Assembly: GCF_028372415.1 (NCBI RefSeq)
Contig: NC_092878.1
Location: forward strand, 26,704,903 to 26,768,902
Source: Notamacropus eugenii
Lineage: Eukaryota > Chordata > Mammalia > Diprotodontia > Macropodidae
Reading direction: 5' to 3'
Length of the DNA: 64,000 nt
A model generated the notes under the pieces. The model worked only from the letters and a program-made list of their open reading frames with translations. It did no database searches and was not told the origin of the DNA. The position numbers and the translations under genes are program-made. Positions 41,901-53,741 of this stretch are shown piece by piece; position 1 is the stretch's first letter, and every line of letters begins with the position of its first letter.

Positions 41901-41934
41901 CATAATGGCGGTGAAGGAGGGGCTCTACAATAGG

Positions 41935-42245
41935 GCAGTGCTACATGACACAGTAGATAGAGTGCCAAGTCTGAAGTCAGGAAGAACTGAGTTCAAAATA
42001 TGCCTCAGACACTTACAAGTTGTGTGACCCTGGGCAATTCACTTAATCTCAACTCACCTCAAGTTTCCTTATCTGTAAAATGGAGATAATAATAGTGCCT
42101 AACTCTTCTCCTACACTCCAACCCCTAGGATTATTGTGAGAATCAAATGAGGTAATAATTGTAAAGCACTTAGCACAGTGCCTGGCACATAGTTAAGTGC
42201 TGTATAAATGTTAGCTGCCATTATTATTACAACAACAACAACTAC
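41935..42245 (+). repeat. CORE-SINE (long form)
   Basis: 'ctacatgacacagtagatag', 'gaagtcaggaagaactgagt', 'ctgtaaaatggagataataa', 'gcacttagcacagtgcctgg' and 'gtgctgtataaatgttagct'. Full order of the marsupial CORE-SINE, ending in an imperfect (AAC/ACT)n tail. Confidence 0.75.
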
Positions 42246-42249
42246 TGAT

Positions 42250-43420
42250 GCTACTACTAATAATAATTGGCATTGGTCTGGAAATGAGGCACATTGGAAA
42301 AGGGGAATCCATGAGGCAAATCCTATAAGACAGTGACAGAAAGTAGAGAAGCTAGAATGAATACCTTGGAAGCTCCAAAAGGACAAAGAACACAGAGAAA
42401 AGGGACAAGATAATTGTAGGAGTCATGAATCAAAGAATGTTTATAACTGGAGAGGAGTGCTTATCCATGGATGAGAGGGAATGACCCATATGCTTTTACC
42501 AGATTAGTTAAGAGGGTATGGGTTCAAGAGCCACCGGTAGAGGTGGCCTAGAGATGACCCAATGCTACATTAGAGATTGGAGCAAGGAAAAGAAAATGGG
42601 AATAATGAAGATGTGTTTTGAGATTTGGAATAGAGAAGAAAGAGTTTGAAAGTGGTAACCTCTGTTTTCTCAGTAAAGTAGAAGCTAAGGTTCTCTGATG
42701 GGAGGCTGGAGTAGTAGCTGCCTACAAGTCCTGAGGAATGAAAAATGTTTGAAAGAACTACTATGAAGAATGTGATGGAGATTAAATCAGAAAGAAAAAA
42801 AGGATTATCGTTAAGCAGTGAAGGCCTGGTTGAGATTAGAGGACAAACTAATAGTAAATCTAATTAGTTCAGGACCATGTAAATAGGAACAGAGGCCAAC
42901 TGTTAAGGGTAACTGAGATCTGGAGATTGGCAAGGCATGACCAACAGTAGGACAAGAGGGCAAATTCAAGCATAGCTTATAGTTCATGGTTGGATTGGGT
43001 GATCAGGACTGTGGAGGGAGACCTGAACTGGTAGACTGGGAGACTAGATTGCCTCTGAGGTCCCTTCCAGTTTTAAATCCAGGGAGAGGTGGAGGGGACT
43101 AGTCATGGTAAAGACTAAGAATAGATTTAGAAGGGATAAAGTAAAAGAAGTTGAGTTTATGGTCAGAGAGGGGATTTTTAGGATTCTGAGTCAGGGGGTC
43201 AGAAATCTGGACATAGGTTGACAGAGGGATGTGTTCTAGGTGGGAGAAATGAAATAAAAACATAAGCAGAAGTAATCAATATGTTATATAGGTTGGCTTG
43301 ACTAGAATAAAGTAGGGAGAAAAGAAATTGGAAATATAAGAAAGGATGGTGGGGATTTTAGCTTTTATGCAGTAGGCAGTAAAAGTAACAAAGCAAACTC
43401 ATAGAGTGTGTAAATAGGGC
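42250..43420 (-). repeat. Diverged L2 (minus strand) in KNL1 intron 1
   Basis: Weakly conserved reverse-strand L2 text ('gcctggttgagattagagga'-like and others) with a short CR1/MIR-like end at about 43010-43085 ('tctgaggtcccttccagttt'). Confidence 0.4.
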
Positions 43421-43534
43421 TGCACTAGACTGAGAGAAATTAGAAGTAAGGAGACCTGCTAGCCAGCTGCTGGAAATTTTAATCTCTTCTACCACAAAAC
43501 CTTTCTAGACAACTCCAAAGTGCATGTTAGAGAC

Positions 43535-44060
43535 ACACTTGACACTAATAAGGTATCAAGGAAAATTTATTGCAACAGAGTTCAGAGGAATTGAACACTT
43601 TTGGCCAAAAGTGGGCTTAACTCCCCCACCTCCTTCAGGAAGGAAGACCACCAAATACAGAAGCGAGATGTATACTGTTAGTTCAAGAAGTGGAGATGGA
43701 TTGGTCAGTTCTCCATTAGGTAACCATCCCATTACATAACCACCCTTGGCATGATTCCCCCCTCCCAAACATGCTTTAACATAGAACCCATGATCATAAA
43801 ATGGAGGGATAATTTTATGCGGGGTATGTCTGCTTACGTGCATGAGGTTCATTAAGCAAGTGCAGTGAAAAAAAGCTTTCTCCAGGTTATTCTAGGTCAT
43901 TTTTCCTGACTGGTTCAGGCTGGTTTCAGGCCTGGACCTTCTTATCAAAAATTTTGTGACTTTCTGAAGTCCAGTGTCTATCTCCTGATTGGTTGAGTCC
44001 ACTTGCAGTCTGCTGACTTTCTTATTATCTGATTTATTCTCAGTTACTATCTACTAATAA
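43535..44060 (-). repeat. Possible LTR-like fossil fragment
   Basis: The left end has tgtt and, on the minus strand, a polyadenylation signal close to that edge. The internal character differs from the LINEs and SINEs around it. It could be an old solo LTR of an endogenous retrovirus-like element, non-coding and decayed. No internal genes, partner LTR or clear site duplication are seen. Confidence 0.28.
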
Positions 44061-44089
44061 CTTCTGTGGAAACTTAACTTTTTGCTGTC

Positions 44090-44290
44090 TCTCACTCGCA
44101 TCTATCTCTCTCCTCTGAACTTGTATAGTAGAAAACCACATAGTTTAGTAGCCTGAACTTGTTTTAAATTAGTCTTGGTCCTCCATCTGCATTGTAAGCT
44201 CCTTGAAGGCCAGGACACTATATGTACATCTTTTGTAGTACTATGTACTCAATAAGCTACTCAATACTTTTGGTTGATTCAGACAAGATA
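44090..44290 (+). repeat. L2 tail (plus strand)
   Basis: 'cattgtaagctccttgaagg' and 'ctcaataagctactcaatac' mark an L2 3' end. Confidence 0.65.
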
Positions 44291-45364
44291 TGATCAGACT
44301 CAGTGGGAATTTTGGAAATAAAGACAAATGGGACTAACTGAAGAGAGGTAGGGAAAGAGAAGAATTTTAAAATTGTTTTAATATTATGGACCTTATGAGT
44401 AGTATAATAGTGATACCATCGATAGAGGAGAATAAGATAATGAGTTTAACTGTAAAAGATTGCCCCATGTCTGAGGAGCAAGGAAAGAGCCTTTTTTGCT
44501 AAAATCCTAGATCTGTACCAACCAAATTTTGTCCTTTTATGTGTGATTCTTTGGGCCCCCTCTGTCCCAAGTATGAGGATCCTTCAAAACAAATGTTGCT
44601 GCTAGATCCTCTCTGGTTTTACTCAGTCCTAGAAATCCTTCCTTTATGTATGCCTCAGTTAAACACTGGAGAAGTCTTTTTTTTTTTTTTTAATGTTTTA
44701 CTGTGTCTGTGGGCAGGCTCCAAGTGAGGATACAGTAGAATTTCTTACCTCTGAACAAGTTGCTTTAAACATGTTAGCCTTTTTTGTTTTAATTCTTTGT
44801 ATTCATATCCTTGGTAGCTAGTGTAGTACTTGGCACATAGTAGGTTTTTAAGTGATTTTTTTCATTGGTTGAGTCCCCTTCCCGGGATTGATAACCTGGA
44901 GAGCTAATAGTTCCCATCCTTTTTTTCTCCCAGAATGATAATAATTGTTAAATTTTGATGGTCTTCCTTGGAAGCCTTTATGTCTATGGGTCCCAAATCA
45001 TGGCCACCTAACTCACCATAGAAAGCAAGCTAGATTGTTGAAATTCAAGCATTATAAATAAAATCTTTTAAATTCAGATTAACTTTTTTCAACATGTAAA
45101 GTCTCCCTAATTGAGGGAGCTAAGCCAATGAATAGAACACAAGCTCTGGCAGCTGCCAGTAAGTTAGAAAGACTTTAGCAGCATTCTTGACATGCCTGTT
45201 GTTTGAGGAACAACCTGAGTTGAGAGAGACTTATCACCAAGTTGACTACAGGATTATGAATTTTTCATGCATAGAAACTCTTTAAAACTAAAGTGAGCTT
45301 TGATCTGTCTTTGTGGAAGGAATATCTACCCAGATGAAATGACAAATTATTGAAATAAGTTGTG
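44291..45364. other. KNL1 intron 1, little recognised
   Basis: A short L2-like end at 44800-44860 ('tacttggcacatagtaggtt') and a T-run at 44678-44691. Otherwise unassigned. Confidence 0.4.
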
Positions 45365-45544
45365 GTTAGCTGTGAGCCATCCACCTACAGAGACAGATAG
45401 ATATAGGACCAAAAAAGTATGTGGAAGTCATTAGTATGGGTGGTAATTGAAACCCCACTGATCTGCTCTAGAAAATGAGTATAAATAAGCAACAATAGAG
45501 AGCCAAGGACTAAAGCTTGGATGATGTCCATAGTTAAAAGGTGG

Positions 45545-46395
45545 GAGAAAGAATGGAATAGTATTGTGCTATAAGAAATGATGGACAGGTGGACTTCAGA
45601 AAAACCTGGAAAGACTTACATGAACTGATGCTGAGTGAGGGGAACAGAACCAGAGGACATTATACACAGTAAGAGCCACAGTGTTCAAGGACTGTTTCTG
45701 ATAGACTTAGCCCTTCACAGCAATGCCAAGGACCTCAAACATTCCCAGAGGACTCTTTGAGGCAAAATGCCATCCGCATCCAGAGAAAGAACTGTGGAAT
45801 CAGAATGCAAAATGAAGCAGACTGTTTTCTCTTGTGTTATGTTTTGTTTTGTTTTGTTTTTTCTCTTGGTTTCTCCCATTAGTTTTAATTCTTCTATGCA
45901 ACATGACTAATGTGAAAATGAAGGGGCAGCTAGGTGGTGCAGTGGTTAGAGGACCAGTGCAGGAGTCAGGAGGACCCGAGTTCAAATCTCACTGCAGATA
46001 CTTGACACTCACTAGCTGTGTGACCTTGGACAAGTCACTTAACTCCAACTGCCTCATCCTGGGTCATCTCCAGTCATCCTGATGAATATCAGGTCACTGG
46101 ATTCAGATGGCTCTGGAGGAGAAGTGAGGCTGGTGACCTGCACAGCCCTCCGTCACTCAAAACAAAGTCAAGTGCGAGTCATGTCATCATTTCTCTGATG
46201 GCATGGTCTCCTTTGGCAACGAAGGACGAACACACAATGTGAAAATGTATTTAATAAAAATGTATGTGTAGAACCGATATAAGATTACATGCCATCTTGG
46301 AGAAGGAGGAGAGAGGGAGGGAGAGAAAATTTAAGACTTATGGGAGTGATTGTTGAAAACTGAAAACAAATTAATTAATTAAATTAAAAAAAAAA
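45545..46395 (+). mobile_element. L1 3' end (plus strand) with a nested SINE
   Basis: 'gtgctataagaaatgatgga', 'aaacctggaaagacttacat', 'catccagagaaagaactgtg', then after the SINE 'taagattacatgccatcttg' and an A-rich end. Flanked on the left by reverse-strand L2 (45365-45544). The SINE at 45921-46235 splits it. Confidence 0.8.
45921..46235 (+). repeat. Long-tailed tRNA-headed SINE with 12-bp TSD
   Basis: Head 'aaggggcagctaggtggtgc', 'gagttcaaatctcactgcag' and 'caagtcacttaactccaact'. The tail is of the second type: 'ctgggtcatctccagtcatc', 'gcacagccctccgtcactca' and 'ggcaacgaaggacgaacaca'. The TSD aatgtgaaaatg (45909-45920 and 46236-46247) proves insertion into the L1. This full copy explains the remnants at 23270 and 27105. 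Confidence 0.9.
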
Positions 46396-47204
46396 CTCAA
46401 CCAACAAAGCTATCAAATCTCATAATATAAGCAACATTTTATACCTGTAGTCTTCCTCTTTGAAAACAAAGGATGAAGAACAACAACACCTTCTAAACAA
46501 GACAAGGGAATTGCAACCCTCTCTTTTTCCCTGGTACTGAAAACTGGTCATTGCATAATTATGATGGAGGCACCTCAAGATACTAGATCACCAAGATATT
46601 GTTAAATAGTTATCATATGAAGTTTTTTTTATTATATGAAGTTTTTGTGCATATGTTTGTTTTCTGGGAAGCAATATTTTCAATTTAATATGCTTTCCAT
46701 AATATATTACTGTCGTAGCTTGAGTTTATATGTTACATAACCAACTAATTGAATCCATTGAAATGGAAATATGAAAATTAGCAGAATTCCATTCCAGTTT
46801 AGAGATTAAGTTCTTTGTGTCAAGTTGCTCAGAATTGATTTCCTGTTGTGTATGATGATGATACTATATATAGTAAGATTATATCTTTTGTCCACATATT
46901 TTTCTTTTTGCTTAAAAAAATGCAAAAAACACCAGCTATCTGAATATTTGTTTATTCAGGACTGGTCTGTTCTTATAAGAACAATTGCAGATGTGGTTTA
47001 GAAAAAAGCTCTAGATATCATGTTCTTTTTAAGAAAATAATATGTCTAGATAATGTTCTCCATTTAATTGTTATATAACCCACATAAGAATCCTGCATAT
47101 CAGGCCAAATTTTTCATCTGGAGTCACTAAAATTCATGTCATCTCAATTGGAACAATAATCAACTTTATTCAGAATATTTAGAAAATCTCTAAAGAGATT
47201 TATT
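46396..47204. other. KNL1 intron 1, nothing recognised
   Basis: AT-rich. A SINE-tail scrap ('caaaggatgaagaacaacaa') near 46460-46490 is the only assignable bit. Confidence 0.4.
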
Positions 47205-47485
47205 GAATTCATTCGGTAAAAGTTTATAAAAGGATGTATATTGTCCTGGGCCAGTTATTGGGGACGTTGACTTGAAATACTTGCCTTCAAAGAGTTTACA
47301 GTTTAATAAGAAGAGATAAGACATCTTCACAGATAAATGTAATACAAATTAGACCATGACAAATTCATAAGTGGTGTATAAAGTTCATAAAATTCAGTAA
47401 GAGAAAATTTCAGCTTTGGGTAGGGATGGGGAATCAGTAGGGGCTTTATGGAAATGGTAGCATTTGAACTGGTCCTTGATGCCAT
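47205..47485 (-). repeat. L2 3' region (minus strand)
   Basis: 'gccttcaaagagtttacagt' and 'ggaaatggtagcatttgaac' match reverse-strand L2. Confidence 0.55.
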
Positions 47486-47761
47486 CAACTCATCTGCTAC
47501 CTCTTTGAAATTATTGTTACCAAGCTCTACCTTTATCTTGTCTCAACTTAGAATACTGCATATGTTAAATCAGGTAGCACATTAGTGTGTTGGAAGTTCT
47601 GTCAAAAGACCATTTGTTGTCCCTTAACAAAGAAACTCTCTTTAGATTTTTCTCTTCTTGTGTTTTTTCCTTCATATATAACCTTGAGTTATAGAATATA
47701 GTTATGTCCTTAATGTGTTTTCTATATCATCTATTCTTCTTTTCTATTTCTTTTTGTACAG

Positions 47762-47829
47762 GGCAATTGTTACTTGAAAAGTAACTCTTCAGAAATGGAT
47801 GGGTTTTGCCTAGAGCCCAGTGAAGAAAA
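47762..47829 (+). CDS. KNL1: KNL1 exon 2: start codon and first 12 codons
   Basis: KNL1 is the kinetochore scaffold of the KMN network that recruits PP1, BUB1 and BUB3. The acceptor is a pyrimidine tract ending gtacag (47756-47761). The 5' UTR part is 47762-47794, the ATG is at 47795, and the donor is aaaa|gtaagt at 47830. Translation MDGFCLEPSEE(N) aligns without gaps to the human start MDGVSSEANEEN. The last codon is split 2+1 with the next exon. The gene runs on past the window, so only 66 codons of this very large protein are here. Confidence 0.9.
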
Positions 47830-48253
47830 GTAAGTTCATCCAATGCTTTTCTCTGAAAATAAAAAGATAGCTACTTTTATTGCTCTGTCTTCTAAAGACA
47901 GATGTTTTTTTAATTGGTAAGGACTATTACTTTTGAAATCTTTTTTCTATTCAATCCTACAGGCAAGAAAGAAAAGTCATGACAACACAGCCTTTTTTTT
48001 GCTGTATTATTTTCTGTATAAACAGACCTCATAAATTCTTGATATAAATTTTTATAGGTAGAATGAAAAATTAGTGAAGTTGTAGTGTGGGTAAGTGCTG
48101 CCAAAGGTAGTTGAGTTAAGCTTTCTTAATTTTAAAGTAGTGCTGGCCAGTTTAAAAACATGCTATAGATGCAGTGATGTCCTATGTTGAAAACAGTCCC
48201 TTATTACAAATCAGTGCATGAATGTTTTTGTTCTTTTTCTTTTTCCCTTCCAG

Positions 48254-48293
48254 TAACCATAAAGAACACACCAGCCGAAAGCGGCGTTCTTCA
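48254..48293 (+). CDS. KNL1: KNL1 exon 3 (basic stretch before SILK)
   Basis: Forty bases, acceptor cttccag|t, donor tca|gtaagt. It encodes (N)NHKEHTSRKRRSS, residues 12-25. RRS at 22-24 places Ser24 where human KNL1 has an Aurora B site. The exon ends on the first Ser of the SILK motif. Confidence 0.9.
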
Positions 48294-48344
48294 GTAAGTA
48301 AAGCCAATTTTAGTCATTTCCCTGGTTTTTCAACAGTGTACATA

Positions 48345-49040
48345 ACCTAGAGTTTAAAAAAATTTTAATCTTATTTTATTGATGTCATGTGTTTTTATAT
48401 CACATTTATTTCTGAATGTATCCCTGCCCCTCAGTGAGTGTCCCTTGTGACAGACTTAAAAAAAGAAAAAAGCACTTCATCAAAACGAAGCACTACACTG
48501 GGCTTAACTGGTAGTGTATGCAAATTTCATACTCATAAATCACCACTTCTGTAATGCTCGTACCCTTTTTTTAGTGTTCTTTTGTAGCCTCCCGTGCTAA
48601 ATTTGGGCATTGTAATTACACAACCTTCAGTTTTGGGTTTTTTCTTTTCATTTACATTGTTATGGTTGTGTATATTACTTTACTACTCCTTTGCATCAGC
48701 TGTGTAAGTCCTCCTGTGCTTCTCTTAATTTTTGATGTTCATAATTTCTTATAGTGCAGTGATATTCTATTACAAGGCAGTTAAGTGCTCAAAATGGACA
48801 GGATAGGACTTGGAGTCAGGTAGACCTGAGTTCAAATTAAGAACTTAACAGTTGTGTGACTCTGGCTCGGCAAATCACTTTACCTTTCTCAGCCTCAGTT
48901 TCTTCATCTGTAAAATGGGAATGATAATGGAACCTCTCTCACAGGATTGTTCTATCTAATGAGGTCACAAAATAACACGTGTAAAATTTCTTTGCAAACC
49001 TGAAAGCAGTATACGGTACCAGTAATGGTAATGACAGCGT
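48345..49040. repeat. Old L1 3' region (minus) followed by CORE-SINE (plus)
   Basis: 48345-48785 is of the same old reverse-strand L1 family as 22455-22925 ('tttactactcctttgcatca', 'tagtgcagtgatattctatt'). 48775-49040 is a SINE ('ggacttggagtcaggtagac', 'ctcagtttcttcatctgtaa'). Confidence 0.6.
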
Positions 49041-49784
49041 CAACAACCGCGATGATGTGTGATCTACTGGAATGAAGAGAAAAGGGCACAGTCTGTTCAA
49101 CAAGCAAATAACAACAATAATAATTGCAGTTATGATTATATTCTTGTGCCACAATTTGGCCACTATCCAGCTGACATCCACTTCTTCTGGGCTGTCAGGA
49201 AAAGTGTTGGCTATCACCTATAGAGCTAACCAAACAAATACATAGCAAATTAGCATTTTCCACTTTAAGGTAGTAAAAAAAAAAAAAAGGACAATTGGCT
49301 CTCCTAAGGCTGATGAATTAACTGGTTGAGAAGTTCTCTTCTTTTAGATTATAGGAAAGTCACAAAACATTTTCATACTAAGAGTTTTCACGTATATTCT
49401 CAATATCTGATGGTGGATTAGGATAGTAGTTATTCCTATTTTACAGAATTCTTTCAATTTATAAGGTCAGTATTATTAAAATTTTTGTCAATAGCAAGGG
49501 ATGGATTTCTTGAAAAGTATTAAGGTATTTTCACTGTTCTAAGTTACCAAAAATGAGAGGAAATTATTTGTAATATCTTCTGTGATTTAAATGCTATTCT
49601 TATGGGAAGAAAAAATGTATGTAATAAAGCAGGGATGGAAGGCAGAACTCTAAGCTACTTGAAGGTATTGAATTTGCCAAACCAATTAATTTCTCCCTGT
49701 TTTTCTTTAGAGGTTATGTATTACCTGCTTCCTGTATTTTTGGCAGCCACATCCAGCAGGCAATAAAACTGATGCACCTGGGGC

Positions 49785-50003
49785 AACTCGGTGGTGCAGT
49801 GCATAGAGTGTGGGAGCTGCAGTCAGGGAGATCTCAGTTCCAATTCAGCCTCAGACATTTACCAGCTGTGTGTGACCCTGGGCAAGGCACTTCACCCCTC
49901 TTTGCCATCTGTAAAATGAGGACACGCTGGAGAAGGCAATGGTAAACCACTTCAGTGTCTATGCCAAGAAAATGAAGAGTCAGATACAACTGAACAACAA
50001 CAA
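49785..50003 (+). repeat. SINE with RTE/BovB-like 3' tail
   Basis: 'ggggcaactcggtggtgcag', 'ctgtgtgtgaccctgggcaa', 'gagaaggcaatggtaaacca' and 'gagtcagatacaactgaaca'. Same class as 26706 and 34048. Confidence 0.82.
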
Positions 50004-50817
50004 TTGGGGTCTAGCTTTGAACAGCTGATTGATTAGCCACTGCTTTGCTGTATCTACTGTTGTTTTTGAAAAAACCCTGCACAGCACTTTTAGAACCTTA
50101 AGCATTTCTAAAAGCCTTGGATAGAAGGGGTAGGGATGAATTTTTCTGACCCACTCCTGTTGCCATCTGCTTCAACTTTTCTTTTCAGCCCAGGCTATTC
50201 TGATTCTATCTGAGTTTCCCCTACTCTGAGTTGAGAGCAGTTGGTGAGAAAAAAAGAAAATAAAATTAGTCACTACCTAGCTTCTTATTTGCAACAAAAA
50301 TTTTGGTTTCTTTTTTGAATACTGTAAAGGAATACTGAATTTATAGATGTTTTTGGAGGAACCTTAGTTGCATAATATTTTCAAGCTAAAGTGATCTATT
50401 AAATGATATAAGCTATCATTTTCATTAAAGTTCAGAAGAATATTGAATGGCTTAAGATAGTGAAATGAACTGTGCTTCAGAAATATGGAACATATTAACC
50501 TACTAGCCTTTTAAAATAAAGCTGCACATTTAATATCATTAATTTATTTTAAATAAGTCCTTACTAATTCTTAAATTTTTAATTAACTGCAGGCTTCAGC
50601 ACTGATGAGTCAGATGGATTTGCGTAGTTATTGGATTTGTCATGGAGTTGGTTTTTGTTTTGATTTTTAGCAGCAATGCCTGACTGGTCTTTGGATTGAT
50701 TTGGCCTCAAAGGTCTCCGTGAGCAAATCTAAATCTACAAGCCTATAATCCTTTAAAATGAATTGATTTCTAGTGGATATACCTGAGTAACTTGAATATT
50801 TTAAATGTATCCCTTAG
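50004..50817. other. KNL1: KNL1 intron 3, nothing recognised
   Basis: AT-rich intronic sequence up to the acceptor at 50817. Confidence 0.4.
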
Positions 50818-50877
50818 ATTTTGAAACCCCCACGGAGTCCTCTTCAAGACATAAGAAGTGGAAATGAAATTGGTCAG
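50818..50877 (+). CDS. KNL1: KNL1 exon 4 (completes SILK; ILKPPRSPL)
   Basis: Exactly 60 bases, phase 0 at both ends, acceptor cccttag|att, donor cag|gtaggt. It encodes ILKPPRSPLQDIRSGNEIGQ, residues 26-45. Human has ILKPPRSPLQDLRGGNERVQ. Together with Ser25 of the previous exon this gives the PP1-docking SILK motif at 25-28. Confidence 0.94.
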
Positions 50878-51757
50878 GTAGGTAGTTTTGTAAATGACCT
50901 TGCCTCATTTTAATAATTGCCAAATATCAAGTTATTTTATTAGGTAATATGGAGAGAGAACTCCATAAGTTATTCTCAATTGAACTGGTATAAGAAAATC
51001 AAAGTATAGGTAATTTGAGGTCGCTACTTGATCAATAATGCAGACTCACAAATTTTTAGTTTGTTACCACAGCTATACCACATCAGCTACTTTATCAGCC
51101 TCATTAATGTTGGGCTTAAGTTACCTCATTATATCTCTTATGGCACTAGCAGTTTAAATTTCTGAATGCAAAATAGAGAATCTTTGTTGGTTCTCCATTG
51201 TGAAAAGGTCTGTGCCCTTCTTTCAAGAAGAATCACCAAGTAAAAACACCTATGGATGTGTTTTTGTGTAGGTAGAGATGTTTATTCTTGTCAGGGAAGG
51301 GACTGGGAAAAAAAGAGCACCACACTTTCTGCTGTGTCTGAATTGTTCTTTTTCCTTATAGTCAAGGATACCTATTTATTTGAAAGGAGGGTATGACAGG
51401 AAGGGAGAGTAAATTTCCTACTTTAATGTATCCTAGTTGTCCATATGTATTGACATTTTAATATTTTTTCCTCTTTACATTGGAAATGAGATTCAAGCAA
51501 ATTTAACACTTATACATATGGGATGTTATGGATAAATTATTTTTTGGTCTGGACTTCAGTATATGTCAGAATCAGACTTTGAATTCAGGTCTCTCTTGCT
51601 CTGAGACTGGCTCTCCCCAGTCATATGCCAATTCTCTTGCAAGGTACTGTTCCAAATTAATTAAAAAAGAAGATTTGGTTTATGCATATAATGCCCCTGA
51701 GTTCTAGTTTATAATAGCTTGATCTTAACAATAATGCCACCTATTTTTTGTCCTTAG

Positions 51758-51819
51758 GACTTTATCACTACAAGAAGTCGGAAAAGCTCTCGTCGAGTCA
51801 GCTTTGCAGAAACCATTAA
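51758..51819 (+). CDS. KNL1: KNL1 exon 5 (RVSF PP1-docking motif)
   Basis: Sixty-two bases, acceptor tccttag|gac, donor taa|gtaagt. It encodes DFITTRSRKSSRRVSFAETI(K), residues 46-66, against human ...NKKNSRRVSFADTIK. RVSF is at 58-61, with Ser60 the known Aurora B site position. The split Lys codon continues in an exon that I did not find before 64000, so the rest of the gene is outside the window. Confidence 0.94.
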
Positions 51820-52454
51820 GTAAGTTAAAAAAGGAGAGTTAAAAAAACTAGGGTTTATAAATTATACTCCTAATGTGTCAGACCCCATATGATAATAGAA
51901 GAGGTCAGTAGGACAGTCTCTGGTTGGATTAAATAAACATCTGAAAGTTCTAGTTTTAAAAAGTTAGTGTTTAAATTTATGTAAAGATTGAGATGTATAG
52001 ATGTCTTACAAGAAGGAAAAACCACTACAGATAAAAATCCAATTTCAGTGAAATTAGATTGAATATTAAAACTGTTATGATACATCCAAACTTCATTAAA
52101 ATGGAAGCCTATTAAAATTAAATTAAAATTAAAAATTAAAAAAAGCCTCTAAAACAGATGGAATGTACATTATTTTCACAAAGACCTATGGTGAAAAGAC
52201 TCAGGCAAGATGGAGATGTTTCACTTTTTTCAAAACGGTGATACCCTAAAGGGTAGATATTACATTGCCTATCTTTATCCTTTCTGCCATAATCCTATTT
52301 GAATAAAATATTACTGTTGGGTCAGTGATTTTGTGAAGATTTATAACTTTTGGGAACCTTATTCCTAGCTTGTAGTGTTTAGGTAAGCTATCAGCAGATA
52401 ATTGTACATTCAGTGTACCGTGCTGGTGCCCCTGTAGGTACTATTCTAGATAAT
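51820..52454. other. KNL1: KNL1 intron 5, nothing recognised
   Basis: AT-rich sequence with a simple attaaaa run near 52100-52145. Confidence 0.4.
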
Positions 52455-53741
52455 AATGACACTTCATATATAGTATGTAGCACTTTTGAGTTTACAAGTA
52501 CTTTATCTCATATGATCCTCATAATAATCTTGTGAGCTAGATAAGGCAAATATTATCATTTCCATTTTAAGGATGAGAAAATTGAGGCCCAGAGAACTTA
52601 ACTAATTTGTCCATTCGCTGCTAGTAAATGGCGGAGTTGGAATTTATAAGTCAAATTTTTTTACTTCGTCTGACATTCCAATAAACTATCCTAATTCTTG
52701 CTTTTTTTAGCAACCTAATTTAACAAAACACTGGGTATCCCAGCAATATCTGAAGGAGACGTCCACATGGTTATATATTGTGCAGAAGATATACCCTGAC
52801 TAGAGATATCAGGGAACATTATACTAAGCACCTTAGTAGCTACTCAAATACTTGTAGGTTGAATTGATTTGATAATTTTTATAGTTCTCTACCTTGTCAT
52901 TTCAACCAAAATTATGTTTCATTTAAGTAAAAGGCCCTGTACTGGGTGCTTTTTTTAAACAAAAACAAAGCAGTACCTGCCCTCAAAAACCTTACCTTTT
53001 TTCAGAGGATGTAACATAAACATGTGAAAATATAAAGTGATTTGAGGTTGGAGAAAGCACTGAAAAATGGAGGTGTCTGAGAAAGTATCATAGAGGAAGT
53101 ACCAGTTGAACTGAATCTCGAAAGAAGATAAAGATTCTAAAACATGAAGTGAATACATTTTAGGCATGAAGGCATGAAGGTAGGAGATGGAATTTTGAAT
53201 TCAGAAAATAGCTAAGAGCCCTACTTACCTTGAAGACAAGATTACATAAAGGGCAGTAATATGAAAAAAGACTGGAAAAGTAGGTTAAAGTCATATTGAG
53301 GAAGGCCTTAAAATACAAGTCGATTTTATTCTAATTGCAATAGCCACTGATTGTGTCTGAGCAGAGGAGTGGTGTGGTCAGACCAATGCTTTAAGATGAT
53401 TATTTTGTCACCTACAATAAATTGGAAAGGGGAAGTATTGGAAGCAAGGAAACCAATTAGAAAGCTTTCACAGTAGTCTGTCTGATTGGGGTTAAAAGCC
53501 TTGAACTCTTGTGATGGCAGAGGAATGGAGAAGACACAGGTGTGGGAGATGTTGTGAGAGTAGAATCAGTAGAACTTGGCAAGTGATTGGAAATAAGGAA
53601 AAAGGAAAAGTCAGAGGATCCTTAGGTAATGAGTTCCCCTGAATGGGAAAATGATGGTTTCCTTGACAGAAATAAGAAAGTTTGGATAGATGGATGAACA
53701 TATGTGAGCATTTATTAAGCACTTATGCAGTGCCAAACATT
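52455..53741 (-). repeat. MIR and L2 (minus strand) in KNL1 intron 5
   Basis: 52455-52690 is a reverse-strand MIR ('taaggatgagaaaattgagg'). 52890-53500 is reverse-strand L2 ('aaggccctgtactgggtgct', 'gtctgagcagaggagtggtg'). 53705-53741 starts another L2 tail ('gagcatttattaagcactta') that is cut at 53741. Confidence 0.6.
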
